Made by a program: the position numbers and the translations under genes | The notes under the pieces: generated by a model | Told to the model about the DNA's origin: nothing | Database searches by the model: none | The model's input: the letters and a program-made list of their open reading frames with translations, nothing else | Shown: positions 16,321 to 28,197 of the stretch, in pieces | Numbering within the stretch: the first letter of the stretch is position 1 | How the letters are laid out: each line of letters opens with the position of its first letter | NCBI RefSeq assembly: GCF_900115345.1 | Contig: NZ_FOWC01000001.1 | Span: 124,001-188,000 of the forward strand | Reading direction: 5' to 3' | Source of the DNA: Amycolatopsis rubida | Lineage (GTDB): Bacteria; Actinomycetota; Actinomycetes; Mycobacteriales; Pseudonocardiaceae | Length of the DNA stretch: 64,000 nt

Positions 16321-18942
16321 TCAGGTCAGCAGGGTCAGCACGGTCTCCGAGTGCCGTCCCGGCGAGCGCGCCGTGCGGGCCTGCAGCCACGCCTCGAGGC
16401 GGTCCTCCGGCAGCGGCCGCGAGATCAGATAACCCTGGGCGACGTCACACCCCATCGCCTCAAGCTGATCGCGCGCCACGTCCTCCTCGACGCCTTCCGC
16501 CACGACCGTCAGGCCCAGCGAGTGCCCGAGTTCGACAATCGAGCGCACCACCGCGAGGTCGCCGAGATCGGTGCCCATGCCGAGCACGAAGCTCTTGTCG
16601 ATCTTGACCTGGTCCACCGGCAGCTGGCGCAGGTACGCCAGCGACGAGTACCCGGTGCCGAAGTCGTCCACCGCCAGCACGATGCCCAGCGAATGCAGCT
16701 CGCGCAGGATCGGCAGCGCCTTCTGCGGGTCGGACATCACGCCGGACTCGGTCAGTTCGAACGTCAGCAGTTCCGGCGGCACGTCGAAGCGTTCCAGTTC
16801 GCGCTGGACCTTCGCCGGGAAGTCGTCGTCGGACAGATTCCGCACCGAAAGGTTCACTGCCGCGGAGATCCGCAAGCCCTCGTCGAGCCACTTGCGCACG
16901 CGCTTCAGCGATTCCTCCAGCACGAACGACGTCAGCACGCCGATCAGGCCGGCCGCCTCGATCGCGGGCACGAACTCGTCCGGACCGAGCCTGCCGAATT
17001 CCGGGTGTACCCAGCGCACGAGCGCCTCGACGCCTTGCACCTGCCGGTTCGGCAGCGTCACCTTCGGCTGGTAGTGCACCGAGACGTGGCCGTCTTCCAG
17101 CGACTGCCGGAACTGCGTGACCATCTGGAACCGGCGCAGGAAGATCTGGCCCATGCTCGGTACGTAGCCGCGCACTTCCTCGCCGCCGCGGGTGGCGCGG
17201 ACGGCGACGTCGGCGCGCTGCAGCAGGCCGTCGACGTCGACCTCGCCGGCGTCGTCCACGGAGCTGGCGTAGCCGATCATCGCGTTGGCCTCGACCGAAA
17301 GCCGGTCCACCGGATACGGCTCGGACAGCTGCACCCGCAGCCGTTCGGCGGCACGGTGGGCGTCTTCGATCGTGCAGTCCACGAGCAGCGCGGCGAAGGA
17401 CGCGCCTTCGAGCCGGGCGAGCGGGACGTCCGGGCCGAGTGCGCCGCGGATGCGGGTGCCCGCGGCGACGACCATCCGGTCCGCCCACGAGTAGCCGAGC
17501 GCGTCGCTGACCGTGGAGAAGACGTCGAGGTCGATCCGCAGCACCACGGCCTCCGCCGATTCGCGCAGCGGATCCCGCGAGACCTGCTGGAATCCCGGCC
17601 GGTTCAGGTGCCCGGTGAGCGGGTCGTGGTAGGCGTCGTGGCGGAGCGTGGCGAGCAGCCGCCGGTTGTCGAGCGACGTCGCGAGGTGGCTGGCCATCGT
17701 GCCGAGCAACTGGACGTCGTACTTGCCGAAACCGCGCCAGCGCGAGAGCCGGTCGTGCGCTTCGACGACTCCGAGCAGCCGGTTCGCACTGCGCAGCGGC
17801 ACCACGAGCGCTTCCTGCGCACTGCGTTCCAGCAGCGCCGCACGGACGTCCGGGTTGGCCTCGGTGATCCGGAAGTGCCGCACGTGCGCACCGGGCAGGC
17901 GCAGCAGCGGGTCGTCGCTGGCCGGGTCCGAGGCCGGAAGTTCGTTGCCCGCGACGACGACGCGCATCGGATCATCGGCCTCGAGCCGCAGGCGGAGCAC
18001 GACGCGTCCGGCGGCCAGCTGGTCCTTGATCCGCTCGGCGATCGTGGCCCATTCGCGCACGTCGACCTCGCCCACCAGCTCCTCGCCGCGGCTCGCCGGA
18101 CGAGCGGCCGCCTGCTGCCCGGACCGCGCGACCATCAGGCTGACGTCGGACAGCGCTTCCATGTCCCGCTGTTCGCGAAGCAGATCGGAGTAAGCCCAGT
18201 ACAGCGCGGTCAGGCCGAGGAACACCGCCAGCACCAGCGGCCAGGCCTGCGGGGTGCTCGCGATGACGAGGTAGCCGGTGAGGCCGACCGAAGCGTTGAC
18301 GAAGCCGACCACGAGGATGCGGCCGGTCAGCCGGATCGCGGTGCTCACGCGCATCCGGCGGCGCAGCACGCGCACCGCGGCCAGCGCGAGCAGCGTGCTG
18401 ACCAGCGGCGCGGTGAGCGTTCCGGCGAGCGCGGCGACCCACGGCATGGTCGGCCCGCCGCCCATGGCCAGGTGCACGAGCCCGGCGACGGCGAACGCGC
18501 CGGTGATTTCGAGCAGGAACGCGCCCGCGTTGTAGAGGACGCGGCCGGCGACCTTGCGCGCCAGCAGGGTGCCGATTCCCGCCACGAGATGCGCGGCGAG
18601 CACCACTTCGAACGGGGCGACGAAGAAACCGATTACCAGCGGAATCTCGGTGAACGAGATGGTCCACGAGATGCCGCTGCGGACGTCGACGTTGATGCCG
18701 AGCTGTTCGGCGAGCAGGAACGCGACCGCGAGCACCGGGCCGATCCACCAGAGCTTCGCCGAGCCGTGGAACGGCAGCCAGGAGCCGACGGCGAAGGCCG
18801 CGAGCAGGCCGAGGCCCAGCACGAAGAAGGTGTAAACGCGGAAGCGGCTTTCGTCCGTGCGGCCGTCGGCCGGTGCGGAGCCAGCTCCTCCCGAGCCCAT
18901 CGCCTCCGGCGCGGTACCGGGATGGGCGTTGCTGTCCGGCAT
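16321..18942 (-). CDS. Membrane GGDEF/EAL protein, probable cyclic-di-GMP phosphodiesterase with degenerate GGDEF
   Basis: 873 aa from ATG at 18942, preceded by GGAAGGAAGG; an in-frame start at 19008 has no such site. About 7-8 membrane helices (residues about 45-270) precede a GAF-like segment (about 290-430). In the GGDEF-like domain the active-site motif reads EGASF (in RLEGASFAAL), so cyclase activity is unlikely. The EAL domain (about 600-860) keeps EALVRW, NLSVRNL, ELTES, DDFGTGYSSL, KIDKSFV and VAEGVE, the metal and catalytic set. Predicted role: membrane-sensed degradation of c-di-GMP. Monocistronic, and the gene lies beside the tRNA-Thr group. Confidence 0.9.
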   Translation of the reverse strand: MPDSNAHPGTAPEAMGSGGAGSAPADGRTDESRFRVYTFFVLGLGLLAAFAVGSWLPFHGSAKLWWIGPVLAVAFLLAEQLGINVDVRSGISWTISFTEIPLVIGFFVAPFEVVLAAHLVAGIGTLLARKVAGRVLYNAGAFLLEITGAFAVAGLVHLAMGGGPTMPWVAALAGTLTAPLVSTLLALAAVRVLRRRMRVSTAIRLTGRILVVGFVNASVGLTGYLVIASTPQAWPLVLAVFLGLTALYWAYSDLLREQRDMEALSDVSLMVARSGQQAAARPASRGEELVGEVDVREWATIAERIKDQLAAGRVVLRLRLEADDPMRVVVAGNELPASDPASDDPLLRLPGAHVRHFRITEANPDVRAALLERSAQEALVVPLRSANRLLGVVEAHDRLSRWRGFGKYDVQLLGTMASHLATSLDNRRLLATLRHDAYHDPLTGHLNRPGFQQVSRDPLRESAEAVVLRIDLDVFSTVSDALGYSWADRMVVAAGTRIRGALGPDVPLARLEGASFAALLVDCTIEDAHRAAERLRVQLSEPYPVDRLSVEANAMIGYASSVDDAGEVDVDGLLQRADVAVRATRGGEEVRGYVPSMGQIFLRRFQMVTQFRQSLEDGHVSVHYQPKVTLPNRQVQGVEALVRWVHPEFGRLGPDEFVPAIEAAGLIGVLTSFVLEESLKRVRKWLDEGLRISAAVNLSVRNLSDDDFPAKVQRELERFDVPPELLTFELTESGVMSDPQKALPILRELHSLGIVLAVDDFGTGYSSLAYLRQLPVDQVKIDKSFVLGMGTDLGDLAVVRSIVELGHSLGLTVVAEGVEEDVARDQLEAMGCDVAQGYLISRPLPEDRLEAWLQARTARSPGRHSETVLTLLT

Positions 18943-19191
18943 CCGACCTTCCTTCCCGGCTGCCCGGTCGCGCTCGTCCGTGACGTCAGGTGTGGGCGAG
19001 GGCGCCACCTTACCCCGTAGGGCGTACCGGCGTCCCTTTCGAGACAGTAGGAGATCACCCCAGGGTTAACAATGGGCGTTCTTCTCTGACCTGCGTGGAC
19101 CAAGGAGTGAAACTCCCGGTTCGCCCCGGAACCCCCGGGCCGGGGAGTGTTCTGGGGGTCTTTTCCGCATCCGTCGGCGGACAATGGCGGT

Positions 19192-20133
19192 ATGCACAAC
19201 GACGTGACAGCCACCGGCCATGCGGCGCGCATCGCCACGGTGGACGCACTGCTTCCCGCGCCACTCCCCTTCGAGGTCGGAGGGGATTCCGTCCTGCTTT
19301 CCGCCGAGGTCGGCGACACCACCGCGGCCGGTCTGACGACCTGCACCGGGCTCGGCCCGGACAGCCCTCAGTCGATGTGGCGGGCACTCGTCGAGCACCG
19401 GCTGGAGGTCCAGCTGGCCGGCCCCGATCCGGCCGCCGGACTCGACGCCTTGCTCACTCGATGGGATGAACACCTGCGGTCCCTCGCCCGAGTGGGGGAT
19501 ACGGAGTGCGCCGCGGTGCTCTCCCGGCCCAGCCGCGACACCGCCGGAGCCACCGAACTCCTCCGGCACGGCTTCGCCCCGGTCGGCGTGCTCGCGGTCC
19601 GCCCGGCGCAGCGGATGGCCGCCGGACCCGACGCGACACCGGGCGTCTGCATCCGGCACGCGACGCCGGACGACCTCTCCACCGCGGTCGCGCTGCAGCT
19701 CGAATTGCAGCGGTACGACGCGCAGTTCGGCCGGATCACGCTCCGCCCCGGCGTCGAGGAGCTGATCACCAAGGAGCTGCTGCACCACCTCGAACGGCCT
19801 GAGCCGCAGGTCTGGATCGCGGAGCTGTACGGCCAGCCGCTCGGCATGGTCGTGCTGCAGATGCCCGACGAGACCGGCTGGATCCGGCACCGGGTGGCCG
19901 CTACTCGCGTGGGTTACCTGTCTTCGCTGGCGGTTTCCGAGGCGGCTCGGTCCTCCGGTGTCGGCACCGCGCTGGCCGCGCACGCGCACCAGGTCTTCGA
20001 CGAGGCAGGCGCGGATGTCGTGCTGCTGCACCACGCCGTGGCGAACCCTCGGTCGACGCCGTTCTGGTACGCGCAGGGCTACCGGCCGCTGTGGACCGGC
20101 TGGCAGCGAAGGCCCGCCGTGCGTTCTCGCTAG
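19192..20133 (+). CDS. GNAT-family N-acetyltransferase
   Basis: 313 aa from ATG at 19192. No ribosome-binding site is seen, but GACAAT lies 6 nt upstream, which suits a leaderless transcript; an in-frame ATG at 19147 is less likely. The N-terminal half (about 1-155) is a divergent region. The C-terminal half is a GNAT fold with YLSSLAVSEAARSSGVGTALAAHAHQ (acetyl-CoA loop) and NPRSTPFWYAQGYRPL. The substrate is unknown. It is 34 nt upstream of the two methyltransferase genes. Confidence 0.85.
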   Translation: MHNDVTATGHAARIATVDALLPAPLPFEVGGDSVLLSAEVGDTTAAGLTTCTGLGPDSPQSMWRALVEHRLEVQLAGPDPAAGLDALLTRWDEHLRSLARVGDTECAAVLSRPSRDTAGATELLRHGFAPVGVLAVRPAQRMAAGPDATPGVCIRHATPDDLSTAVALQLELQRYDAQFGRITLRPGVEELITKELLHHLERPEPQVWIAELYGQPLGMVVLQMPDETGWIRHRVAATRVGYLSSLAVSEAARSSGVGTALAAHAHQVFDEAGADVVLLHHAVANPRSTPFWYAQGYRPLWTGWQRRPAVRSR

Positions 20134-20167
20134 TCTGGCGTTGCCAGGCGATCCGAGGGGAGCCCCA

Positions 20168-21016
20168 GTGACCGAGAAACCCGACGCTGCGCCGAAAGCG
20201 CCGGAAGGCGTCGATGTCGAGAAACCCTCGGCCGCGCGGGTCTACGACTGGTACCTGGGCGGCAAGCAGAACTGGGCGGTGGACCGGGAGTTCGGCCGCC
20301 GCGTCGAGAAGATGTGGTCGCTCGCCCGGCCTGGCGCGAAGCAGAACCGCGAGTTCATGAACCGCGTGGTGCGCGCCGCGCTGGACGCGGGCATCCGGCA
20401 GTTCCTCGACCTCGGCTCCGGCGTGCCGACCGCGGGCAACGTGCACGAGGTGGTCGAGGGCGCGCTGGGCGACGACGACGAGGCCACCGTGGTGTACGTC
20501 GACTACGAGCCGGTGGCCGTGGCGCACGCGACGCTGATCCTTGAGGACGAGGCGGCCACCGACTGGGCCGGGATCGTCCAGGCCGACATGCGCGATCCCC
20601 GGGCCGTGCTGAACGACCCGCGCACCCGCGAGCTGATCGACTTCGACAAGCCGGTGTGCGTGATGCTGATGGCGGTGCTGCACTTCGTCGGCCCGGACGA
20701 CGATCCGGACGGCATTGTGCGCGCCTATCGGGACAAGCTCGTGTCCGGCAGCTGGCTGGCGATCTCGCAGATGAGCGAGGGCGACGGCAGCGGTCCCGCG
20801 CTGGAGGGACTGCGGTGGTTCGTCGAGCAGTACCGCAAGACGAGCAATCCGATGTGGCTGCGGGACCGCGACGAGATCGAACCGTTCTTCGGCGGCTGGC
20901 CGCTGCTGGAGCCGGGGATCACCCATCTGCCGGACTGGCGGCCGGAGCGCGAGCTGAACGCCGTGGAGGCGGAGGCTCGCCCGTTCGCCTGGTGCGCGGT
21001 GGCGCGCAAGCCGTGA
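20168..21016 (+). CDS. SAM-dependent methyltransferase of the PF04672 (DUF574) family, copy 1
   Basis: 282 aa from GTG at 20168 with GAGGGGAG upstream. Family hallmarks are PSAARVYDWYLGGKQNWAVD near the N-terminus, FLDLGSGVPTAGNVHE (SAM-binding loop), VYVDYEPVAVAHA, and the C-terminal PFFGGWPLLEPGITHLPDWRP. These are common actinomycete methyltransferases of unresolved substrate. The next gene is a close paralogue overlapping by 4 nt, which suggests a recent tandem duplication or a heteromer. Confidence 0.93.
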   Translation: MTEKPDAAPKAPEGVDVEKPSAARVYDWYLGGKQNWAVDREFGRRVEKMWSLARPGAKQNREFMNRVVRAALDAGIRQFLDLGSGVPTAGNVHEVVEGALGDDDEATVVYVDYEPVAVAHATLILEDEAATDWAGIVQADMRDPRAVLNDPRTRELIDFDKPVCVMLMAVLHFVGPDDDPDGIVRAYRDKLVSGSWLAISQMSEGDGSGPALEGLRWFVEQYRKTSNPMWLRDRDEIEPFFGGWPLLEPGITHLPDWRPERELNAVEAEARPFAWCAVARKP

Positions 21017-21840
21017 CCGCCCCCGACGCACCGCGGGGCGTGGACGTCGACAAGCCCTCCGCCGCCCGGATCTACGACTGGTACCTCGGCGGCACCCAGA
21101 ACTGGGCGGTGGACCGGGAATTCGGCCGCCGCGTCGAGAAGGTGTGGCCGCTCATCCGGCCGATGTCGCGGGAGAACCGGGCGTTCATGAACCGGGTCGT
21201 GCGGGCCGCGCTCGACGCCGGGATCCGGCAGTTCGTCGATCTCGGGTCGGGCGTGCCGACGGCGGGCAACGTGCACGAGATCGTCCGTGACCAGCTGCCG
21301 GCGAGGGTCGTCTACGTCGACTACGAACCGGTCGCGGCGGCGCATTCGCGAGTGATCCTCGAAAGCGAGGACGCGACCGAATGGGCCGGGATCGTCGAAC
21401 GCGACATCCGCGATCCGGAGGCGATCTTCGCCGACGAAATCACCCAGGAGCTGATCGACTGGTCGCAGCCGGTGTGCCTGCTGATGATCACCGTGCTGCA
21501 CTTCCTCGGCCCCGGCGACCGGCCGGACGAGCTGGTCGCCGCCTACCGCGACCAGCTCGCGCCCGGCTCGTGGCTGGCCGTCACGCACGGCACCTGCCGG
21601 GACGACGCGCCGCCGGAGCGGGCGGCCGAGGTCCGCGCGTTCGTCGACGCGTACCGGGACACGTCGAACCCGGCGTACCTGCGCTCGGACGAGGAGATCC
21701 TGCCGTTCTTCGGCGGCTGGCCGCTGCTGGAGCCGGGGATGAGCGCGCTGCCGGACTGGCGGCCGGACGAAGCGGTGTCGGAGTTCGCGGCGGAGGTCCG
21801 GCCGTTTGCCTGGGGTGCGGTCGCGCGAAAACCGTCGTGA
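21013..21840 (+). CDS. SAM-dependent methyltransferase of the PF04672 (DUF574) family, copy 2
   Basis: 275 aa. GTG at 21013 overlaps the stop of copy 1 (GTGA). It has the same hallmarks as copy 1: PSAARIYDWYLGGTQNWAVD, FVDLGSGVPTAGNVHE, PFFGGWPLLEPGMSALPDWRP. Identity is high at the N-terminus and SAM loop and falls in the central 120 residues, so the copies may differ in substrate. They would be co-translated. Confidence 0.93.
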   Translation: MTAPDAPRGVDVDKPSAARIYDWYLGGTQNWAVDREFGRRVEKVWPLIRPMSRENRAFMNRVVRAALDAGIRQFVDLGSGVPTAGNVHEIVRDQLPARVVYVDYEPVAAAHSRVILESEDATEWAGIVERDIRDPEAIFADEITQELIDWSQPVCLLMITVLHFLGPGDRPDELVAAYRDQLAPGSWLAVTHGTCRDDAPPERAAEVRAFVDAYRDTSNPAYLRSDEEILPFFGGWPLLEPGMSALPDWRPDEAVSEFAAEVRPFAWGAVARKPS

Positions 21841-21935
21841 GTGTTCATGCCGGTGAGAACCGGGATTGCCACTCACGACCCCCCGGCTTCTCTCCCAGCG
21901 AACACTCCCGGGGAAACAAACCCGCCCCTCAGAGA

Positions 21936-21956
21936 GTTGAGCACCTACGACTCAAC
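21936..21956 (+). promoter_or_regulatory. HAIR-type inverted repeat, probable HspR operator of lon
   Basis: GTTGAGC (21936-21942), a 7-nt spacer, then ACTCAAC (21950-21956). This fits the HspR element CTTGAGT-N7-ACTCAAG except for a symmetric change of the outermost pair and one inner position. It lies 16 nt before the lon start. In Streptomyces lon is a known HspR-regulon member with such a site; the match here is by eye. Confidence 0.8.
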
Positions 21957-21972
21957 TATTCGAGGAGTGCAC

Positions 21973-24375
<2,403 letters not shown>

Positions 24376-24387
24376 TCGTAGGTCCGT

Positions 24388-24430
24388 GAAGGGCTCCTTG
24401 GGGGAATCTGATTCCCCCAAGGAGCCCTTC
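24388..24430. terminator. Perfect 20-bp inverted repeat after lon
   Basis: Arms 24388-24407 and 24411-24430 are perfectly complementary around CTG. It lies 12 nt after the lon stop and 8 nt beyond the 3' end of the pseudogene on the other strand, so it can terminate both. Long GAAGGGCTCCTT-type palindromes of this kind look like a family of dispersed terminators. No T-run follows. Confidence 0.75.
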
Positions 24431-24438
24431 GCAGCACG

Positions 24439-24911
24439 TCAAGAGAAGTCGAGCTTCCCCCCTTCAAAGCCTTCCACCCACGACGAATCGCCCTCCGCGG
24501 AGCCGGTGAACGCCGTCACCACCTCCGCCAGGCTTTCGCCTCCGTGCGGTAACGCCGTCCTGGCGCTCCAGCGCGAACTTCCCGTGTCCATTTTGGACAT
24601 AGTGGTCGCCGCGTTCCAAGACGGCGCACCGGCTCTTCGCCGACAACCGACCCAGCGCCGCCTCGATCGTTTTCCACGCGGGAACCGTCGCACCGGGTCA
24701 GGTCCAGCACGTTCGGCCGATGCACTTCGCCGGTCTGCGGATTGAACACCGTCAAGCCGCGTTTTCGAGCCAGGCCAAGGACAACACGCGCGAGCGCTGG
24801 ATCGCAAGTCGCGACAGAACGCGCGGCCAAGGACGAGCCGGCCCGAGCCCTCGCGAAGGCTGGCGTAGCGGGCTGGGGATCGTCGGCCCAGACCCCCAGG
24901 TCGCAGCTCAA
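24439..24911 (-). pseudogene. Frameshifted remnant of a conserved hypothetical protein
   Basis: One protein is spread over three frames. Frame 1, from ATG at 24911, gives MSCDLGVWADD ... VLGLARKRGLTVFNPQTGEV and LDLTRCDGSRVEN. From about 24690 the sensible continuation is in a second frame: IEAALGRLSAKSRCAVLE, RGDHYVQNGHGKFALERQDG. From about 24560 a third frame gives LPHGGESLAEVVTAFTG and ends WVEGFEGGKLDFS with a stop at 24439. The N-terminal region also seems short. Two frameshifts plus a probable internal deletion indicate gene decay. I recall no function for this family. Confidence 0.75.
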
Positions 24912-24929
24912 GATCCCTTCCGGAAAGGA

Positions 24930-25811
<882 letters not shown>

Positions 25812-25885
25812 AGCCCCTCCTCGCGTGCGGTGGTGGTGTTCACCGTACCGAGTGAGCATGGAGGCCGTCTGGGGCTTCCCTCAAC

Positions 25886-27034
25886 TCAGAAGGCCGGGCC
25901 CTTGCCGAAGAACGCCTGGCAGCCGTTCGCGTACTCGGTGGCGATCTCCAGCACGTTCTTCCCGCCCTCGACCGGCAGCACGGTGGACGAATAGTTGGGG
26001 CAGTAGTTGTTGTAGATGCCGGTGATGTGGACCGGCGCGGGGAGCTCGTACCAGTCCCCGGCGCCGAAGTTGTCGTTGGCCAGCAGCGTCTGCCCGTTTC
26101 CGGACACCGGGGTGCCGTCGGCGGTCGTGTAGATCTGGCCGACCATCACCAGCCGCACGCCGTTCGGGCCGCCGGGGAACAGGGTGGTGGTCTGTGCGTG
26201 CTGGAAGTAGTTGCCGCTCGCGGTGTTCACCCTGGTGCCGGGGTCGGCCGGGTCGCCCCAGTTCGCGCCGTCGGCGGAGATTTTGTAGTACGGATCGCAG
26301 TAGCGGTCGCGGTAGTTGCAGATCTCGTAGCCGAACCAGTACCGGCCGTCGGGCAGCCTGCGGATGATCGGCATGCCCGGACGCACCCGGGACGGCCCGA
26401 TGGCCATCGTGAGCTGCTTGGTGCCCCAGTTGACCCCGTCGGTCGAGGCGACGCGGTTGAGCACCTGGCCGTACTTCGGCGCCTGCGTCTCGTCGGCGTA
26501 GTGCAGCCAGAGCGTGCCGCCGGCGTCCACAGTGAACTCCGGTTCCCAGACGCCGTCGTGGTTGTGCGAGAGCGCGGCCTCGGACAGATACCGCCAGTCG
26601 CGGCCGCCGTCGCGGCTGGCCCACACCTTGATCCCCATCCGGCGCTGCGGTCCCGCGTCCTGCCGGTAGGTCGCCGCCCACAGCAGCGTGCCCGCCCGCA
26701 TGCGGCCGACCCGCCGCGGCAGTTCGTAGAGGGTTCCGCAGCATTGGCCGAGCTTGGCGTCGGGGTCGCGGATCTCGCCGATCTGGTGGAAGCTCGCGCC
26801 CTCGTCGGTGCTCTCCAGGATCGGCGCGAACCGGCCGTTGCCGTCCTCGCTGGTCAGCGACGCGATGATGGTCCCGCGACCGAACGGCGAGTACTCCAGC
26901 CGGATCAGCCGCGGGTACGAGCCGAAGCCGGGTACGAGCAGCTTCTTGCCGGCGGCTTCCGCGACGGGCGCGATCGCGGTCACGAGGACCGCCAGCGAGG
27001 TGAGGAAAGCAAGCACGGGAGTCCAGCGGCGCAT
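25886..27034 (-). CDS. Secreted sialidase/BNR-repeat beta-propeller protein
   Basis: 382 aa with a classic signal peptide (residues 1-27, ending APVAEAA). At least four Asp-box-like motifs are visible: ESTDEGASF, ASRDGGRDW, ASTDGVNWG and SADGANWG. This is the pattern of sialidase-type propellers. Conserved IRLEYSPFGRGTIIAS and WEPEFTVDAGGTLWLHYAD segments hold possible catalytic Arg and Glu residues. It could be an exo-glycosidase or a carbohydrate-binding propeller; the substrate cannot be told. ATG at 27034 is preceded by GAGAGGAG. It lies beside rfbA and a lipoprotein gene. Confidence 0.82.
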   Translation of the reverse strand: MRRWTPVLAFLTSLAVLVTAIAPVAEAAGKKLLVPGFGSYPRLIRLEYSPFGRGTIIASLTSEDGNGRFAPILESTDEGASFHQIGEIRDPDAKLGQCCGTLYELPRRVGRMRAGTLLWAATYRQDAGPQRRMGIKVWASRDGGRDWRYLSEAALSHNHDGVWEPEFTVDAGGTLWLHYADETQAPKYGQVLNRVASTDGVNWGTKQLTMAIGPSRVRPGMPIIRRLPDGRYWFGYEICNYRDRYCDPYYKISADGANWGDPADPGTRVNTASGNYFQHAQTTTLFPGGPNGVRLVMVGQIYTTADGTPVSGNGQTLLANDNFGAGDWYELPAPVHITGIYNNYCPNYSSTVLPVEGGKNVLEIATEYANGCQAFFGKGPAF

Positions 27035-27232
27035 CCAGAAACTCCTCTCACGACCGGACGGGCGATTACACCACGTGGTCGCCTCGCCACCATCGATTTC
27101 TCCTGGTCACCCGCGTGAGTCCACCCCTTCGAGGAGATCACTGGGCTGTTCGGGGTGCCCGTTTCGTAACGACTGGGCGAAGCGTGACGAAAGATCATCC
27201 GGAGGCCCCGTCGGGGCAAGCTAGGGGGGATC

Positions 27233-27928
27233 ATGCGCCGCACTGCCGTGCGTCTGGCCGCCGTCTGCGCGGCGGTCGCGCTCACCGCGTCGTGCTCCCC
27301 GCGGCCGACTGGCATCGGAGCGATCGTGTACCCGATGGAAGACGAACCCGGCGACACCCCCGCGCCGGTTCTGCCGCCGCGACCGGAGAAGCCGCGCCTC
27401 GCCGAGCACCCGGCGGAAACCCACCAGGGCAAGAACACCGCGACCGTGCCGTTGACCTGGCCGTCCGGGGTCTCGGGATTTCTCACCTTCGACTGCCCGA
27501 AGTGCACCGGACACGTCGCCGTGACGACCGACGGCACGGAAAGCCTGCTGGTCAACGACGGTGACGCCTACCACGGGACGGCCTGGTTCAACGTCTCCCC
27601 CGGCGGCACATCGGTGCACACGCTGGCGGTCGAGGCAACGGGCTCGTGGACCGCGACGATCACCGACTACCGCGGAGTGCCTGCCGTCGAACCGGGCAAG
27701 CCGTACAACGGCCACGGGGACGCGGTCCTCGCGGTGCCCCCAGGCATGGTCATGGGGAAGTTCTTCACAGGTTCGAAGGGCTCGAACGGAGTCTGGGTGC
27801 TTGCCGACGGCTACCCGCGTCTGGCGGTGAACCACATCGGCGAGACGACCGGGGAGTTCGCGCTCACCGGACCCACGTATGTGGCGGTGGAGACGTTCGA
27901 GGCGGAGTGGACCTTTACCGCCTGGTGA
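27233..27928 (+). CDS. Putative lipoprotein of unknown function
   Basis: 231 aa. N-terminus MRRTAVRLAAVCAAVALTASCSP carries a lipobox (LTASC; modified Cys at about 21). A Pro-rich linker (about 36-65) follows, then a beta-rich domain with the pair FDCPKC and strands such as HTLAVEATGSWTATITDY. That domain recalls a pre-peptidase C-terminal-like sandwich, a weak inference. A strong AGGGGGG ribosome-binding site precedes ATG 27233. It is divergent from the propeller gene and ends at a 13-bp terminator. Confidence 0.82.
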   Translation: MRRTAVRLAAVCAAVALTASCSPRPTGIGAIVYPMEDEPGDTPAPVLPPRPEKPRLAEHPAETHQGKNTATVPLTWPSGVSGFLTFDCPKCTGHVAVTTDGTESLLVNDGDAYHGTAWFNVSPGGTSVHTLAVEATGSWTATITDYRGVPAVEPGKPYNGHGDAVLAVPPGMVMGKFFTGSKGSNGVWVLADGYPRLAVNHIGETTGEFALTGPTYVAVETFEAEWTFTAW

Positions 27929-27960
27929 GGCGCTGCGGACGGCTTGGCGTCCGCAGCGCC
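27929..27960. terminator. Bidirectional terminator, once shared by the lipoprotein gene and yajQ
   Basis: Perfect 13-bp arms 27929-27941 and 27948-27960 with a 6-nt loop. It follows the lipoprotein stop immediately. On the minus strand it lies just after the displaced original yajQ stop (27966-27968), so before the element inserted it would have served the convergent yajQ gene. Confidence 0.82.
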
Positions 27961-27969
27961 GTCGCTCAC

Positions 27970-27987
27970 CGGTAGTTGGTGAACTGC
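27970..27987. repeat. Left attachment site (displaced original yajQ 3' end)
   Basis: CGGTAGTTGGTGAACTGC, identical to 34310-34327. On the minus strand, with the next bases, it reads CAG TTC ACC AAC TAC CGG TGA, i.e. Q-F-T-N-Y-R-stop, the same tail as yajQ, but with Arg codon CGG instead of CGC. Confidence 0.92.
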
Positions 27988-28197
27988 GTCCGACCTGGGC
28001 AAACGTGCCGCCGTGGGACTCTGAGCTGCGGGTTTGTGTCCGTTGGCGGTCGTCGTTGGTCAGCGCTGGCTGGTGCCGTCTGTACCGGATTTGTACCCGC
28101 ATCACATCGCGCCGACGTCTTGCGATGTAACGACGGGTCAGTGCGCGCGACTGATCAACCATGTTGAGGTACATCTACATCGTCGCGAGGACGCAGA

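Noticed and set aside
16291..19020. A 909-codon open frame on the plus strand
   Set aside because: It is the antisense shadow of the GGDEF/EAL gene; the translation is Arg/His/Gln-rich with no family features.
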